This document shows, in pieces, positions 44,586 to 56,489 of a DNA stretch of 64,000 nucleotides; positions within the stretch are counted from its first letter, which is position 1, and every line of letters begins with the position of its first letter. Below the pieces are notes generated by a model. That model saw only the letters and a list, made by a program, of their open reading frames with translations. It was not told where the DNA came from and made no database searches. This DNA is from Roseicyclus amphidinii (GTDB lineage: Bacteria; Pseudomonadota; Alphaproteobacteria; Rhodobacterales; Rhodobacteraceae). The stretch lies in the NCBI RefSeq assembly GCF_030163755.1, contig NZ_JASJOE010000001.1, forward strand, positions 1 to 64,000. Reading direction: 5' to 3'. The position numbers and the translations under genes are program-made.

Positions 44586-44981
44586 ATGAAGCTCACACGC
44601 AAGGACGACATCGCCGCCGGCCCCGCGCCCGCGGCCTATTTCACCGGTGCCGTGACCATCGAACGGCTGCAGGACAGCGCCGCACCCTCGCGGGTGAACG
44701 CGGTGCGCGTCAGCTTTCCGCCCGGCGCGCGGACGGCGTGGCATACGCATCCGCTGGGCCAGCTTCTGATTGTCGTGGAGGGCGAGGGCTGGGCCCGCAC
44801 CGAGGGCGAGGAAAAGCACATCCTGCGCCCCGGCGACACGGTCTGGATTCCGCCCGGCGAACGCCACTGGCACGGCGCGACCGACGCAAGCGCCATGGTG
44901 CATATTGCCGTGCAGGAGGCCGTGGACGGCTCCGCCGCCGACTGGCAGGAGCATGTGAGCGACGCCGATTACCTCGGCTGA
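44586..44981 (+). CDS. Cupin-domain protein
   Basis: A 131-residue single cupin barrel. Motif 1 is GARTAWHTHPLGQLLIVVEG with the metal-binding His pair and Gln, and motif 2 is LRPGDTVWIPPGERHWHGA. The group is often annotated as cupin or carboxymuconolactone-associated protein, but no substrate can be assigned. GGGAGACGAGG precedes the ATG at 44586. It is 45 bases after galE and converges with the KpsF-like gene. Confidence 0.85.
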   Translation: MKLTRKDDIAAGPAPAAYFTGAVTIERLQDSAAPSRVNAVRVSFPPGARTAWHTHPLGQLLIVVEGEGWARTEGEEKHILRPGDTVWIPPGERHWHGATDASAMVHIAVQEAVDGSAADWQEHVSDADYLG

Positions 44982-44989
44982 CGCGCGCG

Positions 44990-45955
44990 TCAGGCCAGAC
45001 CGGCGCGCAAGCAGTCGTGGATGTGCAACAGGCCCACGGGCCGCCCCTCGGCATCGACCACGAACAGCGCGGTGATGCGGTTGGCCGACATCACCGCCAT
45101 CGCCTCGGCCGCCAGGTCGTCGGGCGCGATCACGCGGGGCGCGCGCGTGGCGACCTCGCCCGCGCTGCACTCCATCAGGCGCGCCATGTTGCGCCGCAGG
45201 TCGCCGTCCGAGATCACGCCGACAAGCCGCCCCTCCGAGACGACACCGGCGATGCCGAAGCTTTTCTCGCTCATCACGATCAGCGTGTCGGACATGGGCG
45301 TTTCGGCCGCCACCAGCGGCAGCGCCTCGGGGCCGTGCATCAGCTGCGCCACCTTGCTGAGTTGCGCGCCCAGCTTGCCGCCGGGATGAAAGGTGCGGAA
45401 CTGTTCCGGCAGGAAGCCGCGCCGCTCCATCGTGGCGACGGCCAGGGCATCGCCCAATGCCAGCGTCAGCGTGGTCGAGGTGGTCGGCGCCATGCCGATC
45501 ACGCAGGCCTCGGGCGCGGGCGGCAGGACCAGCCGATACTCGGCGGCCTGCATCAGCGTGCTGTCGGGACGACCCGAGATCGCCACCATGGGGATATCGA
45601 ACCGGGCGACATGGGCGATGATGTCCTTCAGCTCGGCGGTTTCGCCCGAGTTCGAGATCAGGATCGTCAGGTCGCCGGGCATCACCATGCCGAGGTCGCC
45701 ATGGCTCGCCTCGGCGGGATGGACGAAGGCCGAGGGCGTGCCGGTCGAGGCAAAGGTCGAGCTGATCTTGCGCGCGATATGGCCCGACTTGCCGATCCCC
45801 GACAGGATCACGCGGCCCTTCGTGGCGAGGATCGCCTCGACGGCGGGGGCGAAATCCTCGGGCAGGGCCTCGGCCATGGCGGTGACGGCCTGCCCCTCGG
45901 TGGTCAGGACACGCGCGGCGGTGGCGCGGATCGCGGCTTTCTGGTCATCGGTCAT
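44990..45955 (-). CDS. KpsF/GutQ-family arabinose-5-phosphate isomerase
   Basis: A 321-residue protein. An N-terminal SIS sugar-isomerase domain (about 35-180) has GRVILSGIGKSGHIARKISS and ASHGDLGMVMPGD, where His and Glu/Asp residues of the active site lie. Two CBS domains follow (about 195-320: MSDTLIVMSEKSFGIAGVVS and ANRITALFVVDAEGRPVGLL). It converts ribulose-5-phosphate to arabinose-5-phosphate, the first step to Kdo for lipopolysaccharide or capsule. kdsD and kpsF/gutQ cannot be separated by sequence alone. Confidence 0.9.
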   Translation of the reverse strand: MTDDQKAAIRATAARVLTTEGQAVTAMAEALPEDFAPAVEAILATKGRVILSGIGKSGHIARKISSTFASTGTPSAFVHPAEASHGDLGMVMPGDLTILISNSGETAELKDIIAHVARFDIPMVAISGRPDSTLMQAAEYRLVLPPAPEACVIGMAPTTSTTLTLALGDALAVATMERRGFLPEQFRTFHPGGKLGAQLSKVAQLMHGPEALPLVAAETPMSDTLIVMSEKSFGIAGVVSEGRLVGVISDGDLRRNMARLMECSAGEVATRAPRVIAPDDLAAEAMAVMSANRITALFVVDAEGRPVGLLHIHDCLRAGLA

Positions 45956-46053
45956 GGGCGTGCCTTAGCCCAAGCCCGCCCGCTTGGCGAGAGGGGGGAT
46001 TTCGCGCGCCCGCGCGCTCTGGCACAAGGGGGGGCCGCCACGGGGAGGAACCC

Positions 46054-46503
46054 ATGAACCGACGTTTCGGCCGACAGCCCGACCCGAGCCTGCGCTACAC
46101 GCCGCGCCCCGGCGTCTACGCGATCATCGAGGCGGGCGACGGCATCCTCGCCACCTTCCAGGAAGACCCCCGGCCCGAGTTGCAGCTTCCCGGCGGCGGC
46201 ATCGACCCGGGCGAGCAGCCGCTTGTCGCGCTGGCGCGCGAGGTGATGGAGGAAACCGGCTACATCATCCATTCCGCCCGGCGGCTGGGGATGTTCCATC
46301 GCTTCACCTACATGCCGGAATACGACCTGCATGCGCAGAAGCTCTGCCATATCTACCACGCCCGCCTCGGCCCGCAGCGCGGCGCTCCGACCGAGGCCGG
46401 GCACACGGCGGTCTTCCTGCCCTGGGACGTGGCCGAGGAGCGGCTTGCCGTCTCGGGCGACCGCTATTTCCTGCGCAGCTTCCGCGCCTGGCGCGGGGTC
46501 TAG
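46054..46503 (+). CDS. Nudix hydrolase
   Basis: A 149-residue Nudix protein. The box reads GGGIDPGEQPLVALAREVME then ETGY, with REVMEE-type core intact. The N-terminus RRFGRQPDPSLRYTPRPGVY is family-like. The substrate is unknown. GGAGG lies 7 bases before the ATG. Its last four bases overlap the end of the SpoIIE-type gene on the opposite strand, so the two genes are convergent and share no terminator. Confidence 0.86.
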   Translation: MNRRFGRQPDPSLRYTPRPGVYAIIEAGDGILATFQEDPRPELQLPGGGIDPGEQPLVALAREVMEETGYIIHSARRLGMFHRFTYMPEYDLHAQKLCHIYHARLGPQRGAPTEAGHTAVFLPWDVAEERLAVSGDRYFLRSFRAWRGV

Positions 46504-47774
46504 CCGCCCGGCCCGCGGTAGGTCAGCAGCACCGCCGAGACGTCATCGGGGAACTGCGCCGTGCCGGCGAACCGGGCCAGCCCGTCTTCCAGCGCCGAGA
46601 GGAAATGCAGCCCGCCATGCGCGGCCGCGGCCCGGACAAGGCGGATCAGCCCTGCCTCCTCCAGCATGTCGCCGGTGGCGCCGGGGCATTCGGTCAGCCC
46701 GTCGGAACAGACCAGCACCCGGTCGCCGGGGCGCAGGGTGACCTCGAACCGCTCGTAGCTTGCGCCCTCGATCAGCCCGATGGGCAGGCCGCCCGCGCCC
46801 ACAACCTCGATCGCGCCATCGGCGCGCAGGATCAGCGGGTGAGGGTGCCCGGCCTGCACCATCGACAAGCGGCCCGTGGGAATGTCGAGAAACCCCAGCC
46901 CCAGCGTGAAATAGCGGTCCGAGCGCATCTCGCTCAGGATCATGCGGTTGAGCCGGTCCGCCGCACGCTCGGGCGAGAGGGCGCGAAACCCGCCGTCCGC
47001 GCGGCGGGCCAGCGCGATGTTCTGATCGGGGCTTGCCGCGCTCAGGATGCCCGCGACGCGGGCCGCGATCATCGCCGAGGCGACGCCGTGGCCCGACACG
47101 TCGAGCCCGAAGATGCCCACGGTATCCCCCTCGACCGGGAAAGCGCCGACCATGTCGCCCCCGATATGGCCCGAGGCCTTGAGCCACAACGACACGTCGA
47201 CGGGCCCGTAACGCCGCGCGCGGTCCTGCATCTGGGCGCGCTGCAGGCGGCGCGCCTCGTCGAGGTCGGCGTCGAGCGCGTCATAAAGCGTGCGCAGCTC
47301 GCCCAATGCGCCGGTCAGCAGCCCGTTCTTTTCCACGAGGTCGCGCTGCATGGCGACGATCCGCGCGCCCGCGTTCAGCCGCGCGCGCAGCTCGGGCGGG
47401 CGCACGGGCTTGGTGAGAAAATCATCGGCCCCGGCCTCCAGCCCCTCGGTCAAGGCGGCGTCGCCGGTCTTGGAGGTCAGCAGGATGACATAGGCATAGC
47501 CCGCGCGCCGGTTCGCCCTGAGATGGCGGCAGAACTCCGGCCCGGTCAGGCCGGGCATCACCCAGTCGCTGATGACAAGGTCGACAGAGGGATCGAGCGC
47601 AGCGGCCATCGCCGCATCCGCCGTGCCGCATTCCACGACCTCGTGCCCCCAACGCCGCAGGAGCGCGGCCAGCAGAACCCGCTGCGCGCGGCTGTCATCC
47701 ACCACCAGAACACGGTGAGGCGCCTGCGCCGGGCCGGCGCGGGGCAGGGTCTGGTGATCGGGAACATGCAGCAT
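46500..47774 (-). CDS. Receiver-domain SpoIIE-type (PP2C) phosphatase, possible RbaY homologue
   Basis: A 424-residue protein. The receiver domain (about 20-140) has RVLVVDDSRAQRVLL, the phospho-acceptor Asp in LVISDWVMPGLTG and Lys in DFLTKPVRPPEL. A coiled linker leads to a PP2C-type phosphatase (about 190-420) with GGDMVGAF, FGLDVSGHGVASAM and DRVLVCSDGLTE. In Rhodobacter capsulatus a protein of this layout, RbaY, acts with RbaV and RbaW in partner switching; homology here is inferred. The start could be GTG 47810; I prefer ATG 47774. An Hpt gene diverges from it. Confidence 0.82.
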   Translation of the reverse strand: MLHVPDHQTLPRAGPAQAPHRVLVVDDSRAQRVLLAALLRRWGHEVVECGTADAAMAAALDPSVDLVISDWVMPGLTGPEFCRHLRANRRAGYAYVILLTSKTGDAALTEGLEAGADDFLTKPVRPPELRARLNAGARIVAMQRDLVEKNGLLTGALGELRTLYDALDADLDEARRLQRAQMQDRARRYGPVDVSLWLKASGHIGGDMVGAFPVEGDTVGIFGLDVSGHGVASAMIAARVAGILSAASPDQNIALARRADGGFRALSPERAADRLNRMILSEMRSDRYFTLGLGFLDIPTGRLSMVQAGHPHPLILRADGAIEVVGAGGLPIGLIEGASYERFEVTLRPGDRVLVCSDGLTECPGATGDMLEEAGLIRLVRAAAAHGGLHFLSALEDGLARFAGTAQFPDDVSAVLLTYRGPGG

Positions 47775-47819
47775 GGTCGGGCCCGTCGTGACGATTCCCC
47801 CCTCCTGCACCGGGGCGGG

Positions 47820-47834
47820 TTAACCGTGGGTGAA
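47820..47834. promoter_or_regulatory. Weak CtrA-like motif between the phosphatase and Hpt genes
   Basis: TTAA-N7-TGAA differs by one base from the TTAA-N7-TTAA box. It is 46 bases upstream of the phosphatase start and 94 before the Hpt gene. Chance occurrence is possible. Confidence 0.25.
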
Positions 47835-47927
47835 GGCGACAAGTCGAACTATCGCGGCGGGGTGCTGCAACGGTTCGTTAACATCCGTCGGACTAGCGTG
47901 AAGGCCCAGCTCGAGGAGACCACGGCC

Positions 47928-48272
47928 ATGATCGACCGGCACCGTCTGAACGCCCTGCGCGAGGATATCGGCGAAGAGGATTTCGCCGATGTCGTCTGCC
48001 TTTTCATCGGCGAGATCGGCGAAAAACTGACCCAGCTTCAGGCCGCGCCGCAGGGGGCCACGGCGGATGATTTCCACTTTCTGCGCGGCAGTGCCGTGAA
48101 CCTCGGCCTGACCGCCTTTGCCGAGGCCTGCACGGGGGCCGAGGGGGCCTGCCGGGCGGGGCAGCCGCCCGATGTCGCGGGCGTGGCCAGGGCCTTTGCC
48201 GCGGCCATGGCGGCCCTTGCCCCCGACCTTCCGGATGTTGCCGCCCTGGCAGACTTCGCCAGCGCGGCCTGA
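47928..48272 (+). CDS. Hpt (histidine phosphotransfer) domain protein
   Basis: A 114-residue helical bundle with the phospho-His motif FHFLRGSAVNLG (His50), followed by FAEACTGAEGACRAG, the usual second helix. It should shuttle phosphate between a sensor kinase and a response regulator. The nearest candidate partner is the receiver domain of the divergent SpoIIE-type phosphatase gene. The start is the ATG at 47928; a GTG about 28 bases earlier would add a few residues. Confidence 0.8.
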   Translation: MIDRHRLNALREDIGEEDFADVVCLFIGEIGEKLTQLQAAPQGATADDFHFLRGSAVNLGLTAFAEACTGAEGACRAGQPPDVAGVARAFAAAMAALAPDLPDVAALADFASAA

Positions 48273-48280
48273 GCGCGGCC

Positions 48281-49528
48281 TCAGATCAAGAAATCGGCCA
48301 GCACCTCGTCATTGGTGATGTCGCGGAAGCCGAAGCCGCGGGACGTCACGCGCTCGACCATCGCATCGAAATTCGCGGCGTCGTCCGTCTCGATCCCGAT
48401 CAGGACCGAGCCGAAATTGCGGCTGTTCTTCTTGAGATACTCGAAGCGCGCGATGTTGTCGCCCGGCCCCAGCAGGTCGAGGAAATCGCGCAGCGCGCCG
48501 GGGCGCTGGGGCAGGCGAAGAATGAAGTATTTCTTCAGCCCCTGCCAGTTCTGCGCCCGTTCCTTGACCTCGGGCAGACGCTCGAAATCGAAGTTCCCGC
48601 CGGATGTGACGCAGACCACGGTCTGCCCCGCGATCTGGTCGCGCATCTCCTCCAGCACATCGACCGAAAGGGCCCCGGCGGGTTCCAGCACGATCCCCTC
48701 GATATTCAGCATCTCCTGGATGGTGACGCAGATGCGGTTCTCGGGCGCGATCTTCACATCGACCGGCGCGACCCGGCGCAGCACCTCGAAGGTGCGGTCG
48801 CCGATCCGCGCCACCGCGGCCCCGTCGACGAAGGTGTCGGTGATCGGGATGGTCTGCGGCGCGCCCGTCTTCAGCGCCGCGGTCAGGCTGGCGCCACCCG
48901 CGGGTTCCACCAGCGTGACCTTGGTCTCGGCGCCCACGGCATCGAGGAACGAGATCATCCCCGCCGACAGCCCGCCACCGCCCACCGGCAGGATCAGCCG
49001 GTCGGGCGCGCGGCCCATCTCCTCGATCATCTCGACCGCGACCGAGGATTGCCCCTCGATCACGTCCGCGTCGTCGAAGGGCGACAGGAAATGCGCGCCG
49101 CGCGCCTCGCAATCGGCCTTGGCCGCGGCAAGGGTCTGGTCGAAGAAATCGCCCGTCAGCACGATCTCGACCGCGCCGCCGCCGAAAGTCTTGGTCTTCA
49201 TGATCTTCTGCTCGGGCGTGGTGACCGGCATGTAGATCCGGCCCCGCACCCCGAAATGCGCACAGACGAAGGCCACGCCCTGCGCATGGTTGCCGGCGCT
49301 GGCGCAAACGAAATCGCGCGCATCGGGGTTGGCCGCCAGCACCTTGCGCATGGCGTTGAACGCGCCGCGCAGCTTGTAGGAGCGGACCGGCGACAGATCC
49401 TCGCGCTTCAGCCAGATGTCGGCACCAAAGCGTTCGGACAGGTGCACGTTCCGCTGCAGCGGCGTGGGCGGAAACAGGGCCCGCAGGTTGCGCGTCGCGG
49501 CCCAGGCGTTCTCGGCGAAATCACTCAT
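48281..49528 (-). CDS. ilvA: Threonine ammonia-lyase (threonine dehydratase)
   Basis: A 415-residue PLP enzyme that converts threonine to 2-oxobutanoate, the first isoleucine step. PLP Lys lies in LSPVRSYKLRGAFNAM, then SAGNHAQGVAFVCAHFG and the phosphate-binding loop VGGGGLSAG. The C-terminal part (from about 330: KKYFILRLPQRPGALRDFLD) is an ACT-like regulatory domain, giving the single-domain short form found in this group. It converges with the Hpt gene, nine bases apart. Confidence 0.92.
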   Translation of the reverse strand: MSDFAENAWAATRNLRALFPPTPLQRNVHLSERFGADIWLKREDLSPVRSYKLRGAFNAMRKVLAANPDARDFVCASAGNHAQGVAFVCAHFGVRGRIYMPVTTPEQKIMKTKTFGGGAVEIVLTGDFFDQTLAAAKADCEARGAHFLSPFDDADVIEGQSSVAVEMIEEMGRAPDRLILPVGGGGLSAGMISFLDAVGAETKVTLVEPAGGASLTAALKTGAPQTIPITDTFVDGAAVARIGDRTFEVLRRVAPVDVKIAPENRICVTIQEMLNIEGIVLEPAGALSVDVLEEMRDQIAGQTVVCVTSGGNFDFERLPEVKERAQNWQGLKKYFILRLPQRPGALRDFLDLLGPGDNIARFEYLKKNSRNFGSVLIGIETDDAANFDAMVERVTSRGFGFRDITNDEVLADFLI

Positions 49529-49567
49529 GCCGCCCGGCGTGCCGCAAGCGCGCGGCGCTGTCCAGCC

Positions 49568-50359
49568 TCAGTTGAGCTGCCGCCCCTCGACGAGGTTGCC
49601 GTAAAGCGTGGTCATCAGCGCCAGATTGACCAGCAATTGCAGCCAGGAGACGAGGCCGTTGACGATCTGGCCCGGCACCGACGGCACGCGCTGTTCCTGC
49701 ATCATGCCGAAGGTCTCGACCGGGACGGTTTGGCCGAAGACGACAAGGATCGCCTGCTGGATCACGCCCACCACCAGCGCGATCACGATGAGCGGCAGCA
49801 GGATCTGGCTCGAGACGGGCCGGGTCACGGCCCAGCTTTCGCCGATGGTCATCCGCTCGCCCAGCGCCGCGGCAGGCAGGACAAGTCCGATGCGCGTGGC
49901 CAGCCAGCTGACCCCGAAGACAAGGCCGATGCCGAAGAATATGGCGACCGCGGGCGATTGCGTGGCGGTCACCACAATCAACATCACGATGGCCGCCCCG
50001 ATCATCGCCAGGATCAGGACAAGACCGACCTTGAAGGCGCGCCCGAAATAGGAGGCGATCCGGTCGCCGCGCCAGCGCGGGAAGAGACCACCGTCGAACT
50101 CCTCGAGCAGGACATAGCGGTGCCAGGCGACCGCGGCCCAGCAATAGATGACGACGCTCAGCACGATGAGCCCAAGGACACCGAGGATCGTGCCGCCGCC
50201 GGGGTTCTCGACGGTCCGGGGCGTGAAATCGCCGCCGATCAGGAGGACGAAGCCGATCAGGGGCAGAAGAAACAGCGGCAAGGTCAGCTGCGCCGCCTGC
50301 CGCAGGTTGCCGAAAACCTGCTGCACGACGTGCCGCAGCAACTGATACCCGTAATCCAT
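49568..50359 (-). CDS. Conserved membrane protein of unknown function
   Basis: A 263-residue inner-membrane protein with about six spans (QLTLPLFLLPLIGFVLLIGG, LGLIVLSVVIYCWAAVAWHR, VGLVLILAMIGAAIVMLIVV, AVAIFFGIGLVFGVSWLATR and two more). The cytoplasmic RYVLLEEFDGGLFPRWRGDR motif between spans recurs in uncharacterised alphaproteobacterial proteins. No catalytic residues are evident. It is divergent from argG across 83 bases and lies 39 bases upstream of ilvA, likely in its own unit. Confidence 0.7.
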   Translation of the reverse strand: MDYGYQLLRHVVQQVFGNLRQAAQLTLPLFLLPLIGFVLLIGGDFTPRTVENPGGGTILGVLGLIVLSVVIYCWAAVAWHRYVLLEEFDGGLFPRWRGDRIASYFGRAFKVGLVLILAMIGAAIVMLIVVTATQSPAVAIFFGIGLVFGVSWLATRIGLVLPAAALGERMTIGESWAVTRPVSSQILLPLIVIALVVGVIQQAILVVFGQTVPVETFGMMQEQRVPSVPGQIVNGLVSWLQLLVNLALMTTLYGNLVEGRQLN

Positions 50360-50442
50360 CGCACCCTCCGCTCACCTTGCCCACGGATTGAAAACCCGGT
50401 ATCGCCCACGCGGTCAACGAAAAACCCCGACGGAGTCTGCCC

Positions 50443-51669
<1,227 letters not shown>

Positions 51670-51793
51670 GGCCCCGCGACGTTGTGATTGCCCGAAAGGT
51701 CCGGTTCACACGCCGAGCTTGCGGGCCCGTGGGGATTGGCCGGTTGCGACCGGGGTGCGCAGCCCCCTGGCGGGACGGCTCCGCGGAAAGACA

Positions 51794-51819
51794 GGGGCGG
51801 CACCACCCGGCACCGCCCC
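51794..51819 (-). terminator. Terminator of the DUF7282-like gene
   Basis: GGGGCGG ... CCGCCCC with a 12-base loop, which on the minus strand is followed by TGTCTTTCC. It lies 13 bases after the minus-strand stop codon at 51832. The 124-base stretch between it and the argG stop (51670-51793) shows no gene. Confidence 0.55.
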
Positions 51820-51831
51820 CCATGCCACGCC

Positions 51832-52248
51832 TTACTGCGCGGTGATGACGGTCATCACGAGGTTGCCGTCGATGCGGATCGGGCCGTCCTCGGTCGCGCC
51901 AAGGGTGTATTCGAAGCCGCCGGTCATCGTGCCGCCGTCCTCGCCATGGACCATGAGCATCAGCATCTCGCCGGGCTGCACGGCCTCCATCAGAATCGCG
52001 GCGACATCGGTGTTGTCGCCCTCGCGCAGCGGTGCGTAGCCCACGACGGGGCCGGGGGCCATGTCGGCATCCGTGCGATGCACGACCATCCAGCCGTTCG
52101 CAGGCGCGACGACGGACGCGGCGGTGACGGTGCCGCCCGAAACGCTCTGATCGGCGGCTTCGACCATCGGCGCCATCGCGTGACCGGCGGCAAGGGCCGC
52201 TCCGGCAGACAGGGCAAGGGCGGCGGTTGCGGTCAGAAAGCGGGTCAT
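51832..52248 (-). CDS. Secreted DUF7282-like protein
   Basis: A 138-residue exported protein. A signal peptide (1-22, ending ALA) precedes a beta-rich domain. Repeated features are APANGWMVVHRTDADMAPGP, then VGYAPLREGDNTDVAAILME and MLMLMVHGEDGGT, typical of the DUF7282 group found in bacteria and archaea. The function is unknown. The start is the ATG at 52248; the frame reaching left to 52329 lacks a signal. Confidence 0.72.
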   Translation of the reverse strand: MTRFLTATAALALSAGAALAAGHAMAPMVEAADQSVSGGTVTAASVVAPANGWMVVHRTDADMAPGPVVGYAPLREGDNTDVAAILMEAVQPGEMLMLMVHGEDGGTMTGGFEYTLGATEDGPIRIDGNLVMTVITAQ

Positions 52249-52346
52249 TGGATATCCTCCATGCGGTTGACGAGGGCCTTCTTCGGCCCTGCCCTCACAG
52301 CCACGGAGGAACCGGGCGGCAGGTTTCACCGCCGCCCCGATTTTCC

Positions 52347-54428
<2,082 letters not shown>

Positions 54429-54455
54429 TCACGCGAAACGCGGCGTCAGGACGGA

Positions 54456-54830
54456 TCAGCGGTCGCCCGTCTCGGCGCAATGGCGGCGGAAGGCCCGCTT
54501 GAGCATCTCCAGCTCGTCGCGCAGCAGCGCCATTTCGGCGCGGATATCCTCGTCGAGCGGGGCACCGGACATCAGCGTGATCCGGTCCAGCACCTCGCCG
54601 CTGGCGACCGAGCGCAGGGAAATCACGCTGACCCCCTGGCCGATCACCTCGGCGGGCAGGTCGCAGGCCACGCGCCAGCCGTCCTGGCGCTGGGGGTCCT
54701 TGCTGACCGAGGCGACAGCAACCACGCGGCCCTCGAACACCGCCTCGATCCCGGCCCCCTGGGCCGATGTCAGAAGCCCCTCGTATCGCCCGCCGGACAG
54801 GCGGACCGGCGTCAGTGTCTCGGGGTCCAT
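54456..54830 (-). CDS. Conserved hypothetical protein, 124 residues
   Basis: The N-terminal part (SGGRYEGLLTSAQGAGIEAV to PAEVIGQGVSVISLRSVASG) looks beta-rich, and the C-terminal DEDIRAEMALLRDELEMLKR is a coiled coil. No known domain or catalytic motif was recognised. It lies 19 bases downstream of the DUF6478-like gene on the same strand, so the two are likely partners, as often seen in Rhodobacterales. Confidence 0.6.
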   Translation of the reverse strand: MDPETLTPVRLSGGRYEGLLTSAQGAGIEAVFEGRVVAVASVSKDPQRQDGWRVACDLPAEVIGQGVSVISLRSVASGEVLDRITLMSGAPLDEDIRAEMALLRDELEMLKRAFRRHCAETGDR

Positions 54831-54849
54831 CGCGGCACCTTCTCCTCCG

Positions 54850-55623
54850 TCAGATATCGGCGCGCGGCGCGCGCAGGATCACCATGTCCCACAGGGCGAT
54901 CCGGTTCATTTCCGGCCCTTCGAGGATCAGGTCGAGCCAGGCCTTTTCGACGCGCTTCTCGTTGATCGTCGTATAGGCAAGATCGAACTCGGCCACGCCG
55001 CTGTCGTGTTCGATGTGGAATTGCCGCACGATCTGTTCGAGGTTCGGCCCGTGCTGCACGTTCAGCCGGGCATAGATCTCGAGCGGCTGCTCGCGGCTCA
55101 GGCGCAACTGCACGGTGAAGACATGGCCAAGGGTCATGCCGCGCACCGCCGCCTCGGGCAGATCCTGCACCAGCGACAGGAAGGAGCCGTCGAAGCGATA
55201 GACCTCGAGCACGAGGCCGAAGACCGGGCCGACGATGCCGGGCGGGGCGGGATCCTGCCGAAGGCAGAGATCGGCCTGATCCGCATCGTGAAACAGCGTG
55301 ACGCCGCCGCCGATGGGCAGCGGAGAGGCGAAATCGACATGGCCGCGGGGATGGATCTTCTGACGCCAGGGGGCCGACCGCTCGGCCCAGTCGCATTGAT
55401 CGGGCCGCGTGATGCCATCCGCCACCCCGACCCGCGCAAGCAGTTCGGTTTCCGCCGTTCCGGCCATCCGGTCGAGATTGTCGCGCAGCGACACCATCTC
55501 GCCACGCATCGAGGACAGGTCGCGCGTGGTCAGCGACGCGGGCGATTTCATCGCGCGTGTCCAGCGCGTGACAGCCTGCGCGGGGGCGAAGCGCCCAAGG
55601 AAACCGATACGATCGTGACTCAT
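54850..55623 (-). CDS. DUF6478-like protein
   Basis: A 257-residue protein lacking a signal peptide or membrane span. A helical N-terminus (LSSMRGEMVSLRDNLDRMAG) is followed by GHVDFASPLPIGGGVTLFHD and EVYRFDGSFLSLVQDLPEAA, the blocks that match the DUF6478 group. The C-terminal part has YARLNVQHGPNLEQIVRQFH. No enzymatic residues are evident. The 124-residue gene lies 19 bases downstream. Confidence 0.68.
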   Translation of the reverse strand: MSHDRIGFLGRFAPAQAVTRWTRAMKSPASLTTRDLSSMRGEMVSLRDNLDRMAGTAETELLARVGVADGITRPDQCDWAERSAPWRQKIHPRGHVDFASPLPIGGGVTLFHDADQADLCLRQDPAPPGIVGPVFGLVLEVYRFDGSFLSLVQDLPEAAVRGMTLGHVFTVQLRLSREQPLEIYARLNVQHGPNLEQIVRQFHIEHDSGVAEFDLAYTTINEKRVEKAWLDLILEGPEMNRIALWDMVILRAPRADI

Positions 55624-55682
55624 TCACCAAATACTCCAGACCATCCGCGCGTCCGACACAGGGGGGTGCGCGCCGCGGCGAC

Positions 55683-56489
55683 CTAGCCGAATATCCTCCG
55701 AAACAGGCCGACATTCCACAATGGCTCGAGGGCGCGCGGCATATTGCGCGGCGTGCCTTGCGCGGGGGCAACGGGCGGCGGCGGGGGGGCGGCCTGCACC
55801 GGCAGGGCCTGTGCCGGGACCGGGGCCGCGTTCGTGACCGGCGCGGAATTCGCCGCCTGCACGGCGTTCACGAAGGAGGTCAGGACCGCAAGGCTTTCTT
55901 CACGGTCCAGCGCCCGGTCCTCGAGCGCCAGGACCGACAGGGTCGCAATGCGCGGGCCGACGTCGAGATAGGCGCGCCAGTAATCGGGCTGCACCCCGTC
56001 GATCGCGCCGGCGCTCGTGTCGCTGGCATGGAGCAGAAAGGCATCGCCGACAGTGGCGGTTTCAAGCACCTGCACGCTGTCCGGCTCTCCGGCGCGGCTC
56101 AGAAGCGACAGCCCCTCGGGCGAGCGGAAGAACCCGTCGAGCTCGGGGATGCTGTCGGCCAGCCGCCCGTCGCCCGACGGGGCCGAGATCGCCGCGGTCA
56201 GAAGCGCGGGGCTTTGCGGCTGGGCCGCGCGGCGCGAATTGGCGATGGCCGCGCAATTGCCCAGAAGGACGAAACCCGTGTCGCCGGTGTCGCGCGTGGC
56301 GGTCGGATCGACGCAAAAGCCCTCGGGCCCGGTCACGACGATCCGGTCGGCCGTCACGGCGACCTCGGCAGGCGCGTCGGCCGCGCGCCCCAGACCGAAG
56401 TCCAGACCCCCACCGCCACAGGACGCCAGCAGCAAACAGGCCGCCACAAGGGCGGCCCGCTTCGTATGATCAGAGATCCGCGTAGACAT
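55683..56489 (-). CDS. Lipoprotein of unknown function
   Basis: A 268-residue protein with a lipoprotein signal (residues about 10-24, lipobox LASC followed by GGGG). The body is Ala/Pro-rich and ends in a proline-rich segment ([17 protein letters not shown]) and a short [15 protein letters not shown]. The start is the ATG at 56489, which overlaps the ilvD stop by 20 bases; a GTG at 56504 gives five extra residues. No domain recognised. Confidence 0.65.
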   Translation of the reverse strand: MSTRISDHTKRAALVAACLLLASCGGGGLDFGLGRAADAPAEVAVTADRIVVTGPEGFCVDPTATRDTGDTGFVLLGNCAAIANSRRAAQPQSPALLTAAISAPSGDGRLADSIPELDGFFRSPEGLSLLSRAGEPDSVQVLETATVGDAFLLHASDTSAGAIDGVQPDYWRAYLDVGPRIATLSVLALEDRALDREESLAVLTSFVNAVQAANSAPVTNAAPVPAQALPVQAAPPPPPVAPAQGTPRNMPRALEPLWNVGLFRRIFG

